Shown: positions 35,301 to 45,830, counted from the first letter of the stretch. The stretch: 64,000 nucleotides of DNA from Setophaga petechia (GCA_024362935.1 JANCRA010000008.1:31676557-31740556), one strand, 5' to 3'. Made by a program: numbers and translations. Notes: generated by a model from the sequence alone, not told the origin.

Positions 35301-37383
35301 GCACGCTCATGAGTGCAAGTCACCAAGTCCTGCTTTATTCACATGATAGTTCTAGTTTAAACATCTTCCTTAAGACCCAAAGAACTCAGAAATTGCTAGG
35401 TTTTAATATTGTTTATTACTAGAACAATAGTAAGCTTGTGTCACTCTAGTTAGCACATTATATTTTTTTCAAATATATTAGTTTTCAGTTAACAGCTCAA
35501 AAGCACTTCACTATGACTACAAATAATTCCATATTTACAAATTATCTTTCAGTTTATACCTCATTATGCCTGCCAACCAGGTTACCGGCTGCTGAAGGCT
35601 GGATCATTTTCAGAGTCGGTCTTCGGGCAGCACTGCATGTGCTGTCTGTGAGGTACTTCTGAAAAGACAGAAATGGGTCAGACAGCAGCCACTCTTCTTT
35701 ACATCTACTGAAAATTAGGAATCCATCATGCTTCCATTAAGGTAACATAATTAATCTTTTCAAGACAAAAAAAATATGACACTGTAGCCGATATTAAGAC
35801 TTTTGCAAGGAAGGGGATCTAATTGTTTCTACCAGAGATAGATCTTAATCACATGAAGCTATGATCAATCTCTGCCTCTTAGGAAACATTACCTCTCATA
35901 AAAGAACTTCAGCAGAAATACTCTGATTAGATTTCAAGGCCAGTGACTTTAGCTGGACCTCTCAAACTCGAGTTTGAGAGCAGCAGTCTCAGACCCTTGG
36001 GGACAGGGACAAAAGTGAACTGCAGTTGCAAGGTTAGGTAGTAAAGGCACATCAGGCAGCAGCTGTTTTTGTAACCCGTGAACACACCATCAAACAGTAC
36101 TCACTTAAATAGATGTGTCACTTTGATTATCCATTAAAATGGATCAAAAGTTTCCTTGCTCGGATCCAGAGAGGCTATTGTTTTGTCTAACCAGTATGTT
36201 TATCACCCTTGCTATCATGCATAAATGCCTCCTTCCTGCATCAAAGCTTTCTGACTGGGTTGGTTACACTGCCACCATGGGATAGCAAACAATGGCAGAC
36301 AACCAAGCGAGAGCAGCCAGGATACAATGCCACGCCAGCGTGAGAAAGTCACCGATTCACACCGTACTTCATAGGACAATAGCTCGCATTTCCCACGGTA
36401 GTTTCTGCCACCAATTATCCTACTGTTCCACTAAAGGACAAACATTAACTGCTGTGGGAACAAGAATCACACCGTGTGTCAGACACTGCTTGCTGTTACT
36501 TGGGATTAGAGTTAGCTATACTCTGCCAAGAAATTATTGGCCAATACTCAAGTTAACCCACTGAAAGTGCAAAAAGCCACACCGAGCAATTCACACCCTA
36601 GAGACGCTATGGGACAAGAGTGCCATAAATCAGACCTATCAATTAGCAATTTTCACTAATACCTGAAGCTTCCATTCCAGTCACTATGCCTCATCATACA
36701 AGAGCCACTAGCCTCTATTTTATACACTTCTGTACCATTTTGATTAGGGCCTACATTAAAAGATTTACCAAGAAAAGTTACTAAGGTTTGTACCTAATCA
36801 GTTAACTCTTAAAAATCTAAATTGTTTGAGCATTTGCACCAATTCCAAGGCAGCTATTATTCACAAAGGTGACTTTAGAAAGTGAACTGCCTGCTTGAAT
36901 ACTTCAGTTAAAACATGTCCAACACAATACAGAGAGAACTCCTCAGAAGTTCCCAGCCATAAAGAACAGCCTACAAAACCTACCCTACAACCCCTAAGCA
37001 TAAGCCAGACAGATTCAGTAAGCAAACGCAAATAGTCAGGACAAACAAACCAAACCAACCCTGAAAAATTAAAAGGAGAGACAGTAAGCTCAGTGTCAAA
37101 GTAAAAAGCACTTGCTGAGCAATAGGACAAAAAGTAGTCCTAAGCACACAGACCCAAGCAGGACAGCATGTTCCCAAGCCACAATGTCTGCCAGGAGGTT
37201 ACTCAAGCCAAATGGACATAAGCCAGGTGGAAGCACATTGCAACAGATCCCTTTATATTCCTTCAGTGGACAGAGAAGCCTGTGTCACCCAGAGAGGTAC
37301 TAGCTTCAAGGCTTTAAAGCCTATACCTGCAAAGATCCTGAGGACTTCTCTGCGGTCAATTTCTGTTTCATTTTGGAATTCAT
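32358..37383 (-). CDS. GMNN: GMNN, geminin, DNA replication licensing inhibitor (complete, 228 aa)
   Basis: Geminin binds CDT1 in S/G2 nuclei to prevent relicensing of origins, and is destroyed by APC/C at mitosis (family knowledge). Coding exons in order: 37383-37327, 35658-35560, 35227-35095, 34415-34333, 34252-34142, 32561-32358. All junctions are AG/GT and phases agree. The protein starts [13 protein letters not shown], matching the human start pattern. The destruction box survives as R32-P-T-L35 in [13 protein letters not shown], which fits RxxL although the residues around it are shifted against human RRTL as I recall it. Residues about 103-163 hold the CDT1-binding region and coiled coil ([20 protein letters not shown], then [19 protein letters not shown]). 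The C-terminal tail is acidic and Ser-rich. Human geminin is 209 aa; the extra length is mostly in the tail and linker. The first ATG has a weak context (C at -3), while Met5 has A at -3. Confidence 0.96.
34142..34415 (-). CDS. GMNN: GMNN exons 4-5: CDT1-binding segment and dimerising coiled coil
   Basis: Exon 34415-34333 encodes [20 protein letters not shown] and the following residues. Exon 34252-34142 encodes [20 protein letters not shown] and on to HYMTSVIE. Heptad-spaced Leu, Ile and Val support the parallel coiled-coil dimer known for geminin. These are the best conserved exons of the gene and settle its identity. Confidence 0.95.
35959..35980. repeat. Perfect 22-bp palindrome in a GMNN intron
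   Basis: The arm CTCTCAAACTC (35959-35969) is followed at once by its exact reverse complement, meeting at a CTCGAG centre. It lies in the GMNN intron between exons 37327 and 35658. There are no mismatches and no spacer. Confidence 0.9.
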
Positions 37384-37611
37384 GAGATCAACTGCAATAG
37401 AAAAACACTAAAATTAATACAGCACCCCTCTACTCCTAAAGGTCGGGAAACACTAGTTAGAGAACATTACCATCTCGCATTACCGGCCTTCATGGCTGCC
37501 TTAAGCAGTCAGCCACGCACGGCGTGGGCAGTGCGCCCCTCCAGAGCCCCTCCCGAGGCTGCACCGAGACACGAGCGGCGGAAGGGCACAGCGCGGAGCG
37601 GCCTTCCCGCA

Positions 37612-37810
37612 GGGCTGGCGGGGTGTCCCAGGCACACTCCTGGAATGGCTGTAAGGAACAGGGCACTCACCCACACCATCCCCTAGCCCCGCTCCCGCCA
37701 GGAGCCCGCAGGGATGGCGGGGTGTCCCAGGCGCACACCCGGAGTGGCTGTAAGGAACAGGGCCCTCACTCACACCATTCCCGCGGCCCCGCTCCCGCCA
37801 GGAGCTCGCA
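37612..37810. repeat. Two-copy tandem duplication (99-100 bp unit) in the GMNN CpG island
   Basis: The unit beginning GGGCTGGCGGGGTGTCCCAG at 37612 recurs from 37711 (GGGATGGCGGGGTGTCCCAG), with matching order throughout: GGCTGTAAGGAACAG, CTCAC, CACACCAT, CCCCGCTCCCGCCAGGAGC. Copies differ at scattered bases, including several CpG changes. On the GMNN strand each copy carries a GTGAGT (reverse complement of 37665-37670 and 37768-37773), so the duplication may have doubled a 5' splice donor for a noncoding first exon. Confidence 0.9.
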
Positions 37811-37999
37811 GGGCCCCTCCCTCCCCGCGCGCCGCCGCGGCCAATGGGGAGTAGCGAGGCAGGAGCGCGCCAACACCCAAACTCGGCCACGGAACCTTGC
37901 GGCCCCAGCCCGCCGGCGGTGGCGGCGGCTCAGCCGAGACGGAGAGCAGCCCCTTCCCGCCTCTTCTCGTCCCTCTCCCGGGCCCGAGGCCCCGCTCAC

Positions 38000-38120
38000 C
38001 GGTGGCCGGTCCGCGCGGACTCCGCAGCACACGCGCACACACACAGCCACCTTCTCGCGCGCAGCTATAAGGGGCGCGCCGGAGGTCACGTGACGCGGGG
38101 GCCCTCTCCGAGCCAATGGC
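38000..38120 (-). promoter_or_regulatory. GMNN: GMNN promoter and likely noncoding first exon
   Basis: Reading on the GMNN strand there is a CCAAT-type box (CCAAT on + at 38113-38117), then a palindromic GTCACGTGAC (CACGTG 38087-38092), then a TATA-like TTATAG (38065-38070), all inside dense CpG. About 65 bases further, CCG|GTGAGC gives a donor ending an exon at 38000. Spacing suits transcription start near 38035-38045 and splicing to the coding exon whose acceptor borders 37391. The exact start and the choice among the donors at 37999, 37773 and 37670 are inferences. Confidence 0.6.
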
Positions 38121-38310
38121 AGGCCGCGCTCCCCTCGCCCCGCGCGCCGCGGCCGGTGCTGAGGGGGCGCGCGTTGCTCCGCGCTGTCCAGCGGGTTTTG
38201 GATGCTTCTGGCTTTTGGGGGTTTTTTGTTTGTTTGTTTTACTTATAAAGGAATTGTGCCAGACCAGGTTTAATCACGTCTCCGCTTATTCTCATCGCTC
38301 CTGTCTAAAC

Positions 38311-38415
38311 ATGGTACAACCTGCAAAAACGGGGAAGAAAATTAGCAGTGTTAAGCCACAACAGCTGCTACACAACACTAATTTTGCGCATGATATAGAC
38401 TACAGCTCTTATTAA
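38311..38415 (+). other. Small ORF (34 codons) just downstream of the GMNN promoter, opposite orientation
   Basis: ATG 38311 sits in a good initiation context (AACATGG) and the frame begins MVQPAKTGKKISSVKPQQLL, ending NFAHDIDYSSY and TAA at 38413-38415. It is the first ATG-headed frame leaving the GMNN CpG island on +, so it could belong to a divergent transcript. I do not recognise the peptide. Length alone gives little support. Confidence 0.2.
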
Positions 38416-39289
38416 TTATGCCGCATGCGTGCTATTAAATTTGTTAGAAGCCACTTGACAGTTATATTCTTGCAAATATTTGCACATTTATCTTTTATTT
38501 ATACTAATGGTATCTTCTGCTGACTTGTGAATAAACAGTTTGTCGAGTTAGGAACACATTCCTTACAATCAAGGTCTCACAGAACAGCTATCAACATTTT
38601 TCCCAGGCAATATGATAGAGCTATTAGAAATTAGGATAATTACAGAGAGAAGCATTTATTTAGCCTGCCGTTCTGTCGGTCTTCTGTTTGGAAATAAATT
38701 CTATGGCACTTATGAGAATGTTTTAAGTAGAATGTCACGGTCCGATGAAAGCAAGAAAGGCAGAACATAAAAAAAGGATGCATTAGGAAATCTTTAAACA
38801 AGGATAAGGAAATAAAGCTAATCTCTCTTGTTCAGTATGTCATTGACCCATTTAAATTTTTATTGTCCACAATATCCTTTGGCAAGTACCTCTAGAGCTC
38901 AAATAATCTTTGGTCTGAAGAACACCATCTTTTTTTTTTTTTCTTTGAACCTGATTCTGATATTGTCACTGGATGTCCCCAGCCCTTGTACTGGAAGGGA
39001 CAACAAACAACCTGCCCTCATCTAGGCCACTGTTACACAGACTGCTCTTCAGTTCTCTCTCCCAGGCCTACTTAGCCATCCCTGACATGAAAGCTCTTCC
39101 ATCTTCCTGCTCTTTTGTGAACTGGATGGCATTTGATTTGCCACCGCTGAACACTGGGCTGGCATTTTGGTGGAAAAATCTGCCATAACTCTGAGATCTT
39201 ATTATTGAGTGATGGTCAGTTCAAAGTTTTTCATTCAATGTGTGAAATTAAGATATTTTTTCTTATGCATATTCTTTTATGTTTATCTG

Positions 39290-39430
39290 CATTGAGTTTC
39301 ATTGCTGTATTTGCCCATCACTCAATGCCATAATGTCCTTCTGCAGTTTTTCAGTCAGGTCCCTTCTTGTTATTTTGAATAATACAGTATCATAAGCAAG
39401 CTGTCACCTCAGTAAACTTTGTCTTCTACA
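39290..39430. mobile_element. Old CR1/L3-like LINE fragment
   Basis: The segment carries, in order, TTTGCCCATCACTCA, TGTCCTTCTGCAGTTTTTCA, TTTTGAATAATACAGTATCA and CACCTCAGTAAACTTTGTC. This resembles the amniote L3/CR1-type repeat I recall (…CCCATTCACCCAG…GATCCCT…TGTAGTTCTTCACAG…GAATAATTTAGTATCATCTG…CACCTCA…). It is strongly diverged, with no visible coding remnant. Confidence 0.55.
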
Positions 39431-40076
39431 CAGCAAATGAAAATAACACATGCAGAAATGTCATCTAAATTAACATTGTTCTGTTACAGTACTAAAAAAA
39501 AAAAAAAGTTAATGCTCTTAGGTTAGTTTAATTTTTGTTGATTCTGGGAGAAAATTTGAAATTTCCAGGTTTCAAAACACCAGCAGGTATGCATAACTGG
39601 TTATATATGCACGCAAATCTTACCAGCATTGAATGTCCTTTCAGAAAAATCTCAATACAGGTAGTGCCTATATGAACACAACATAAAAACATTCCTATTT
39701 TTACATTTTATGTTCTCTTATTCAAAAATTTTAAAATCCAATAAAAACTATACTAAACATTTAAATTAGATGCATGCTATTTATGATAGTAAATTTCTAT
39801 CATAAATCATTCTTTAGAGGCACTGTGTGCATTTTATGGCTACAATATATAAATTGTACATCTTGTAAATACTGTGTTTTCAAAGTAAACTTTCTCAGAC
39901 ATTACCTTTTCAAAAGTCAGGTTTAATTAATAAAAAAATTCCAGGTGGATTTACAGTTCAGAAGTGGAATAACTGCTTTTGGAGATGTTGGTAATTGGAA
40001 GGGTCCAAGGTAATGGGAAATGGTTCTGATGTGACAGTCTTGTTTGTTTTTCCTCTTAATTTGTTCCTTGCTGGAG

Positions 40077-40190
40077 GCATACAATCTGGAGGTTTATTAC
40101 AATGCTGCCACTCCTTCAATTTATCTAGCAGAAGAAAGTGTCCTCTTACGAACCACCATGTCCCAGAGTTCAGTGTCTTCAGTTCGAAAG
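40077..40190 (+). other. Unassigned exon-like segment (38 codons)
   Basis: A pyrimidine-rich tract precedes CTGGAG|GC at 40076, and the segment ends CGAAAG|GTTTGT. The frame is open with both boundaries in phase 0 and begins AYNLEVYYNAATPSIYLAEE. Extending four bases to a GTAAAG donor at 40195 allows splicing to an acceptor at 40708 (TTTTTACAG), giving NDNLEDFMCLRTWE then a stop at 40753-40755. I recognise no protein. A second frame is also open here, which weakens the case. Confidence 0.25.
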
Positions 40191-41099
40191 GTTTGTAAAG
40201 ATCCCCATCACCATCTCAGAAAGAACACTGAGAGTTTATTATTAGAAGCTTATTCATAGCCTTAATTGTGGGAAATCAGTATAATGATATAAAAACCTCA
40301 CCAAAAAGCTAATTAAAAACAAAACAAAAAAACAAAGCCAAACAAGCATCCAGGTTATTTTACTGTCATAATTCGCCTTTTGTAGCCAAAGTTCCAAAGT
40401 TTTAATTTAAACAGGGACTAGGGCATTTTTACATGCAAAAAATCTGTCAACCCAACGCTAGCAGAATACATTTTTCTTCGGACTGAGTGCAATATAATGC
40501 ATTTCAGCTTGTTTGTTTCATAAAAAAAATAAAACCCTCTGTCATGAATACTTATGACTATTTGCACTTCAAGTGAGCCTAAGCAAACACACCGAGATTT
40601 CCCATAGAACTCAGCCAATTTGTTAGATTATTCATGGCAGCAGAGAATGTGTACTTTTTAGAGCTTTTGTATTCCATTGCTGTTGATAAATGTTATCAGT
40701 TTTTACAGCAAATGACAACTTGGAGGACTTCATGTGCCTGAGAACGTGGGAATAGGTGGGTCTCCAGCAGCTTGGGAGTCCTGTATTGCTGACATGCCAG
40801 TGTGTGGAAACTTCCTAAGCATTGCAGAGGGAGAGTCTGGACTTGGCTATCTGAATGAAGTGCTGGCAAGGACGAATTTGTACTTGACAATCACAGCGTG
40901 CCTTTTGTCAAGGCCCTTTCTGTACTCTGCAGATAATGATCTAGCTCTGGGCTGCCTTAGGACTCTTTATTTCTACCTGCCCCATTAAGAACAGGTAAAC
41001 CTCATTGTGATTTTTAAAAATTTTGTGTACTATGTTATTACATAAATATTGTAAAAGAGGTCCTATTTGTTAGTGTTTACTGTAAGCACTGACTGTAAT

Positions 41100-41520
41100 T
41101 GTTTGGGATGCAGAGGAACACCCTGGGAGAGGGCCAGGGAATGTCTCACCGCAGTCCTGCCCTGGCCGCAGCCCTGCAAAGGGCTCGGGAAGGAAGCCCC
41201 GAGGCCGCCTGTGGAATCCCTGCCCAGTTAAGACCTGTGGCTCTCGGGGTCCCTCGCTGATGTTCTCTTGGCTCTCCTGTCCAATATTTATTCCAGGGAT
41301 GAAAGGGCTCCCCGCAGTCCGCAGGGTGACGGTAGGGGGCAGCGTGGCATCACGCTTCCCCTCCCTCCGCCTCTGGCTTCTCCGTCGAGCTTCGTGTGTT
41401 ACCGACAAGAAATTCACGGTCTGTCTTCTTTTCCCTGGGTTAATCGGCATGGAAGGCTGCATGCTGGTGAAACTCGGGGATTATGTACGCGGCACAATCC
41501 AGGTGTAATTCATAAGGCCG
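41100..41520. promoter_or_regulatory. GC-rich patch with CTCF-like core, possible insulator or enhancer
   Basis: A CpG-bearing segment stands out from the AT-rich surroundings, 3 kb upstream of GMNN. TAGGGGGCAGCG at 41333-41344 matches the central AGGGGGCAG of the CTCF motif. Open frames on both strands are of the kind GC-rich DNA gives by chance. The regulatory role is inferred. Confidence 0.35.
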
Positions 41521-42074
41521 ACTGGGTTTCGGTGATGGCAACTGTTAATAATTAGATCTCTTCAGAGAGTACACAAATTTCATGTATTAGAAAAAAAGAT
41601 TGTCCTGTGAACCGTGATCCTGAGTGCCTCAGAGGTGAAAAGTTAAAAGAAAAATCTGCATCTCACCTGGTTATTTTTTTCCCTAGTTGAATACTGTGTG
41701 ACATCCTTTAAGACACTGGTAGATCCTAACTCTCAGCTTAAAAATAAAAAAAAAAAAAAAAGTGCTTTAGGATTTAAAAATTGAACATGCTCTATAAAAG
41801 GTACAAATTAATAATAAGCTAAAGCTGCTGTTGAATGCAAGTATTTAGAATATTATTTACAGACTGAACAAATAAAAGAAGTTTTTTCGAATTTTACCCT
41901 TATTCTTGCAAGCATCTGCTGATTTAAACACAAAACCTACATTATATAAGACCAGAACCTTACATGCCCAAGAACTTATGTCCCATTTTGTCATCACAGC
42001 CCCCTGAAACTAGAAGTGAGACATAAGAAAGTGCCAAATGAAGCTTAATATTGTAGCAACAGCTGTGCAGTGGT

Positions 42075-42185
42075 GTGCTGGTTTTGGCAGGGGTAGAGTT
42101 AATTTTCTTCTGTGCACTGCTCTCCATCACAAGAAGAAGAAGACAGTGGTGGACAACCCAAGTCATTCTATGATTCTGTGATTCT
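42075..42185. mobile_element. LTR start fragment followed by a CR1-type LINE tail
   Basis: TGTGCTGGTTTTGGCAGG at 42075 and the GAGTTAATTTTCTTC after it match the start of an avian retroviral LTR that I recall. From about 42150 the sequence reads GACAACCCAAGTCATTCTA and ends in TTCTATGATTCTGTGATTCT, the 3' microsatellite tail typical of bird CR1 LINEs. The two parts are probably separate truncated insertions. No target duplications were found. Confidence 0.55.
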
Positions 42186-42910
42186 TACTGGATCCAGAAC
42201 ACAAGATAAGGAATGTTGTACACATTAAACACTGACATTTCTTCGCACAAAAGTATTCCTGTTAAGCCTTAGAAGCTGTTTTCTCTGAATGTAGAAAGGA
42301 GTGAATCAGTATGCTCTGAAGTATATGAAAGAGTTTTAATTACCACCTAATTTGTCTTGTTTGAATTTACAAAGAATACAAATTTATTTTTTCTGATGCA
42401 TAAATATTTGGCACTGAATTAATCATAGTTCTGTTTTTGAAGCAAGTAGCTTCAGGGCTGATTCTGCTTCTAACATACAGTACAGTATGTGTGGAATGTA
42501 CAGAAGAAAGATAACAGAATCTGTCTAATCTCTTCCTAAATATGTCTATAACACACATATCAATTTCTGACAATTTATTAAAAACTAACTGTTAACATAA
42601 AATTATTAATTTTTAAGTAACTAATCATTAAACTGGAAATTAAGAGCAGAGGCATTAGAGTAAAATCTTGCCCACATGCTTATGAGTAAACATGTGATTT
42701 TGAAAACAGGAATTAGACTCTGAAATTACAGAAGTTTTAGGAAAAAGAAACCCAAAACAACAAGGTGTATCTAAAAAGTTTTCAATGGTTTTTAATTTAC
42801 AGAAAAAACACAAGTTATTATGCAAAGGAGTGCTTGGTTTCACTGAAAATAGTGAGGATATGACAACATGGTGACTAGAAAATACCAGGTTTTTAAAGAA
42901 GCATAACCAG

Positions 42911-42962
42911 CAACCAGATATTTTAAACTTTCAAACTTTTTTCAACCAGATATTTTAAACTT
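42911..42962. repeat. 20-bp direct repeat, period 32
   Basis: CAACCAGATATTTTAAACTT at 42911-42930 recurs exactly at 42943-42962. It looks like a local slippage duplication in intergenic DNA. Confidence 0.9.
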
Positions 42963-44120
42963 TTGCTTCTCAAAATTCCATTACTCACTTTCTCTCCCAA
43001 GGAATATATTTTTGAGACAAGTAGTGTACATGACTACCTTCAAACGGGCCATTTCCCATGCTGCTGGATTCTGTATTTCTGCAGGATGGCAGCCCTGCTG
43101 CTGCGACCCCAGTCCTCAGAGGGGTCTGTGTGCACCTGACTCCTCCAATGGTACAGGACTGCAGCTTTGTGCTGGTGTACACAGTCCTCCTTGCTCAGTG
43201 GAAAGCCTCAAGGACACCAGCTTTGTCTGTGCTGTGCTAACCAAGCAGAGGCTGACCCACTCTGCTGGCTGTTTTACTCACCCTGGATTTATCGTGCACA
43301 AGAAACACTGTTTTTGCTGTGTTAATGTGATTTAAGCCTAAAAAAAGAGAACTATTACTGCATATAATGCCACAACCTACTTGTCAGGTTTGTTTTGTAT
43401 AACATGCACATTCCCTTCTTCTCAGTGATAAGCCTTACATTGTTTAGAATTAGATTTGAAGAGAGGCAGTCTGTAAATGGATTGAGTGTTATAATTGCAA
43501 AATACACACCCAGCTTCCAGGGCCACAAGGTTCTCTTATAAATGATGCAACATTGCATAACCAGTATGAAGTATAACAATAATATGCAATTATGTAGTCA
43601 AGAGAATTATGGATCAATAGCATACACATATTTATTTTGCTAAGTCCTAACTCTCCCTTCATTAAGAGATTTTACTTTTTGACATATGTTTTAACTAAGA
43701 TGATGAGATTTTTCTACCCTATAAGCTTCTTCGTGATGGAGAAACAGAAGCACAACTATATAAAAGTAGGACAAGACTCAGCCACTACTCATGAATTTAA
43801 TAGTGCAAAATTTCTGCATGTAAATGTATAATAAAACATACTTGGGTTGGTTAATTGACTCATATGCGTAAATGTTGTCAGGGTATCTTTACTAGACAAT
43901 GAGCAAAAGGGGAAAAAAGTCTTCTCTGAGCTTGCTAAAGAAAGGAAATCGTCTGTATAAGGAGGAGCACCAGTCTTTAGAGAAGGAACCTGGAGTGATT
44001 CCAGCTCCCTATCCCTTTCTGAAAGGATTTCAGCAGTCTGAGTTTGCAGAAGACAGGTGGTGGCTGCTTAACACGTAATACTTTGTACTTGATTTTCCTT
44101 TACACACAGACACACACATC

Positions 44121-44144
44121 TGTATACATATATATATGTATACA
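44121..44144. repeat. 24-bp perfect palindrome in a TA/CA microsatellite
   Basis: The arm TGTATACATATA is followed directly by its reverse complement. A CA-rich run lies before it and more TATA units after it, so it probably arose from simple-repeat expansion. Confidence 0.9.
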
Positions 44145-44229
44145 TATATTTCATCTAAGTATATATATTCCTTTCCTCATAGCTCTACTATAAAGCCCTC
44201 CAGAAGAAAAAGTGCTCTTACACTAGCAC

Positions 44230-44640
44230 TACATTTGACAAAAATTTTTGGGTGCATTCCTCAGCCTAGGGCTGGGCAGCTGCCCGATCCCTTGTGACTG
44301 CATCCGTACACTCAAAAGGGCAGCTGGAGTCCCTGGGCTGGAAGAAAACGCCTTCCTTTCCCCTCCGCAGGTGGGCAGGGCGCCAGTCCCCCCCGCGGGC
44401 CCTCTGTGCCGGGGCAATCCCCTCGTCAGGCGCTGCCGAGCTCTCGCTGCGCTGGCACAAAGAGGGTCACAGGCCAAGCATGAGTCATGCCTTAAAATAG
44501 CAGCGGGCGCAAGACTGCAGCACAAAATGTCGCACAGGGCAGCGTGGAAAACAAAACTGGACCGAACTGGCTGGAAGAGCTGTTATCTAAACGCTGCTCT
44601 CCTGAAGGACAACTGATGTCGTAGTTAAAAAACTCTTGTC
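44230..44640. promoter_or_regulatory. GC-rich patch with a perfect AP-1 type site, possible enhancer
   Basis: This CpG-containing island in AT-rich DNA, 4 kb before the C6orf62 transcript, includes the palindromic ATGAGTCAT (TGAGTCA at 44481-44487), the site used by AP-1 and related bZIP factors. No convincing exon is present. The function is inferred from composition and this one site. Confidence 0.3.
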
Positions 44641-45079
44641 TGAAAAAGCCACCGAAGTGCCGAGCTAATGTAATCCTCCTATTTACCTGCCTTGCTTTTT
44701 ACCACCAAATAAAGGGTTATTTTCCATTGGCATTGCCCATTAGGACTGAACAGCAGTGCCCAAGTAGGTAAAAATTATCTGCTTCTGCTCTGTTCTTGTT
44801 CAAATAACAGAGGAATGTTCTAGGCAATGCCCGTGTCAGGGAAGGCAAGACGACTGTTCACATCGGAGGGTCTGGATAACACGCAGGGAAGATAACGAGC
44901 TCCAAAGGCTGAACACAGCTCCTGCCTATAAGATAGGCAGGAGAGACATGTCCGAGGGAAAGTATGTAGAGGAAAAGTGTGCTAAAGGAAAATAACTAAT
45001 TTGAGGGCCAGGAGAGAGCAAGGGGGATCGGCAGGGACAAGCAAGAGACCCGGGGACCAAACACTGAAATGTGGAATTA

Positions 45080-45830
45080 CTGGAGAGTGTCATTGGCATG
45101 CTGCAAGGGCTTTGAAACACGATCAAGTGAGAGAGACGGTGCCCGCACTTGTCTTCTGCCTGTAATCTCTGTAACATCGCCGCTGTTCCGTGGAGTTACA
45201 GGCGCCAGCTTCCAGGGAACGGTGGGAGCGCTGCGCTCACCCAGCCGGGGCAGCCCGGGCCGTGCTGTGGCACAAACCAGCCGCTCAGCACCCCTCGGCT
45301 CCCGGCGGGCACCTGCGCTGCCGGCGCCTCGGGAGCAGCCCCGGGCCGGGCATGTCGGATAGCGAGGAGGTTTCCCTGGCACGCAGAGGTGGGCCAGCAA
45401 ACTACTGGGCCCGGTGCTGGCATGGCGATTCCTCCTACTCGCCCTGGGCCTTCGCACCGGGAGAGCGCCCAACAGCAGGCTGTGTCCTCGCTTGGCGTCC
45501 ATTGCTTCCATACCATTCCTCCTTCCTTCCAGAGAACGGAAAGAGGAGGGCATTAGCCTGTCCTTGTAGTGCAGAAATAAAACTGCTTACTTCTCTCCAA
45601 GGATTAGGTTTGTGTCTCTGGAACAGCAATTACTTATTTATCAAACTTAGCCAGCCTCCTCGGGAAGCGCTGCGGCCGCCACGGAGGAACATGGACTGTC
45701 ACACTGGCTGCTGTGGCGAGACCAGCGCTGCAGGCACGCCCTTCGCCATGTCAGCTTTGAATACATGTTGGACTTCAATTGTTGTTTTATTTACAGTTTT
45801 ACTTTGCTTACGTGGAACCGGCTGAATACA
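45080..45830. other. CpG-rich shore upstream of the C6orf62 island
   Basis: A GC-rich stretch with many CpGs leads into the main island at 46 kb. It is open in several frames on both strands at once (the longest is 211 codons, 45190-45825), which is a composition effect. I recognise no protein and see no coherent splice pattern. Confidence 0.45.

Noticed and set aside
37524..38093. 189-codon ORF in the GMNN CpG island
   Set aside because: Low-complexity Arg/Pro/Ala product, overlapping the GMNN promoter and tandem duplication; antisense frames are equally open.
40734..40988. 84-codon ORF at 40.7-41.0 kb
   Set aside because: Its frame differs from the splice-compatible one at 40709 and its product resembles nothing I know.
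45190..45825. 211-codon ORF upstream of C6orf62
   Set aside because: Three other frames on both strands are open in the same GC-rich DNA, no domain is recognisable, and splice context is absent. Composition explains it.
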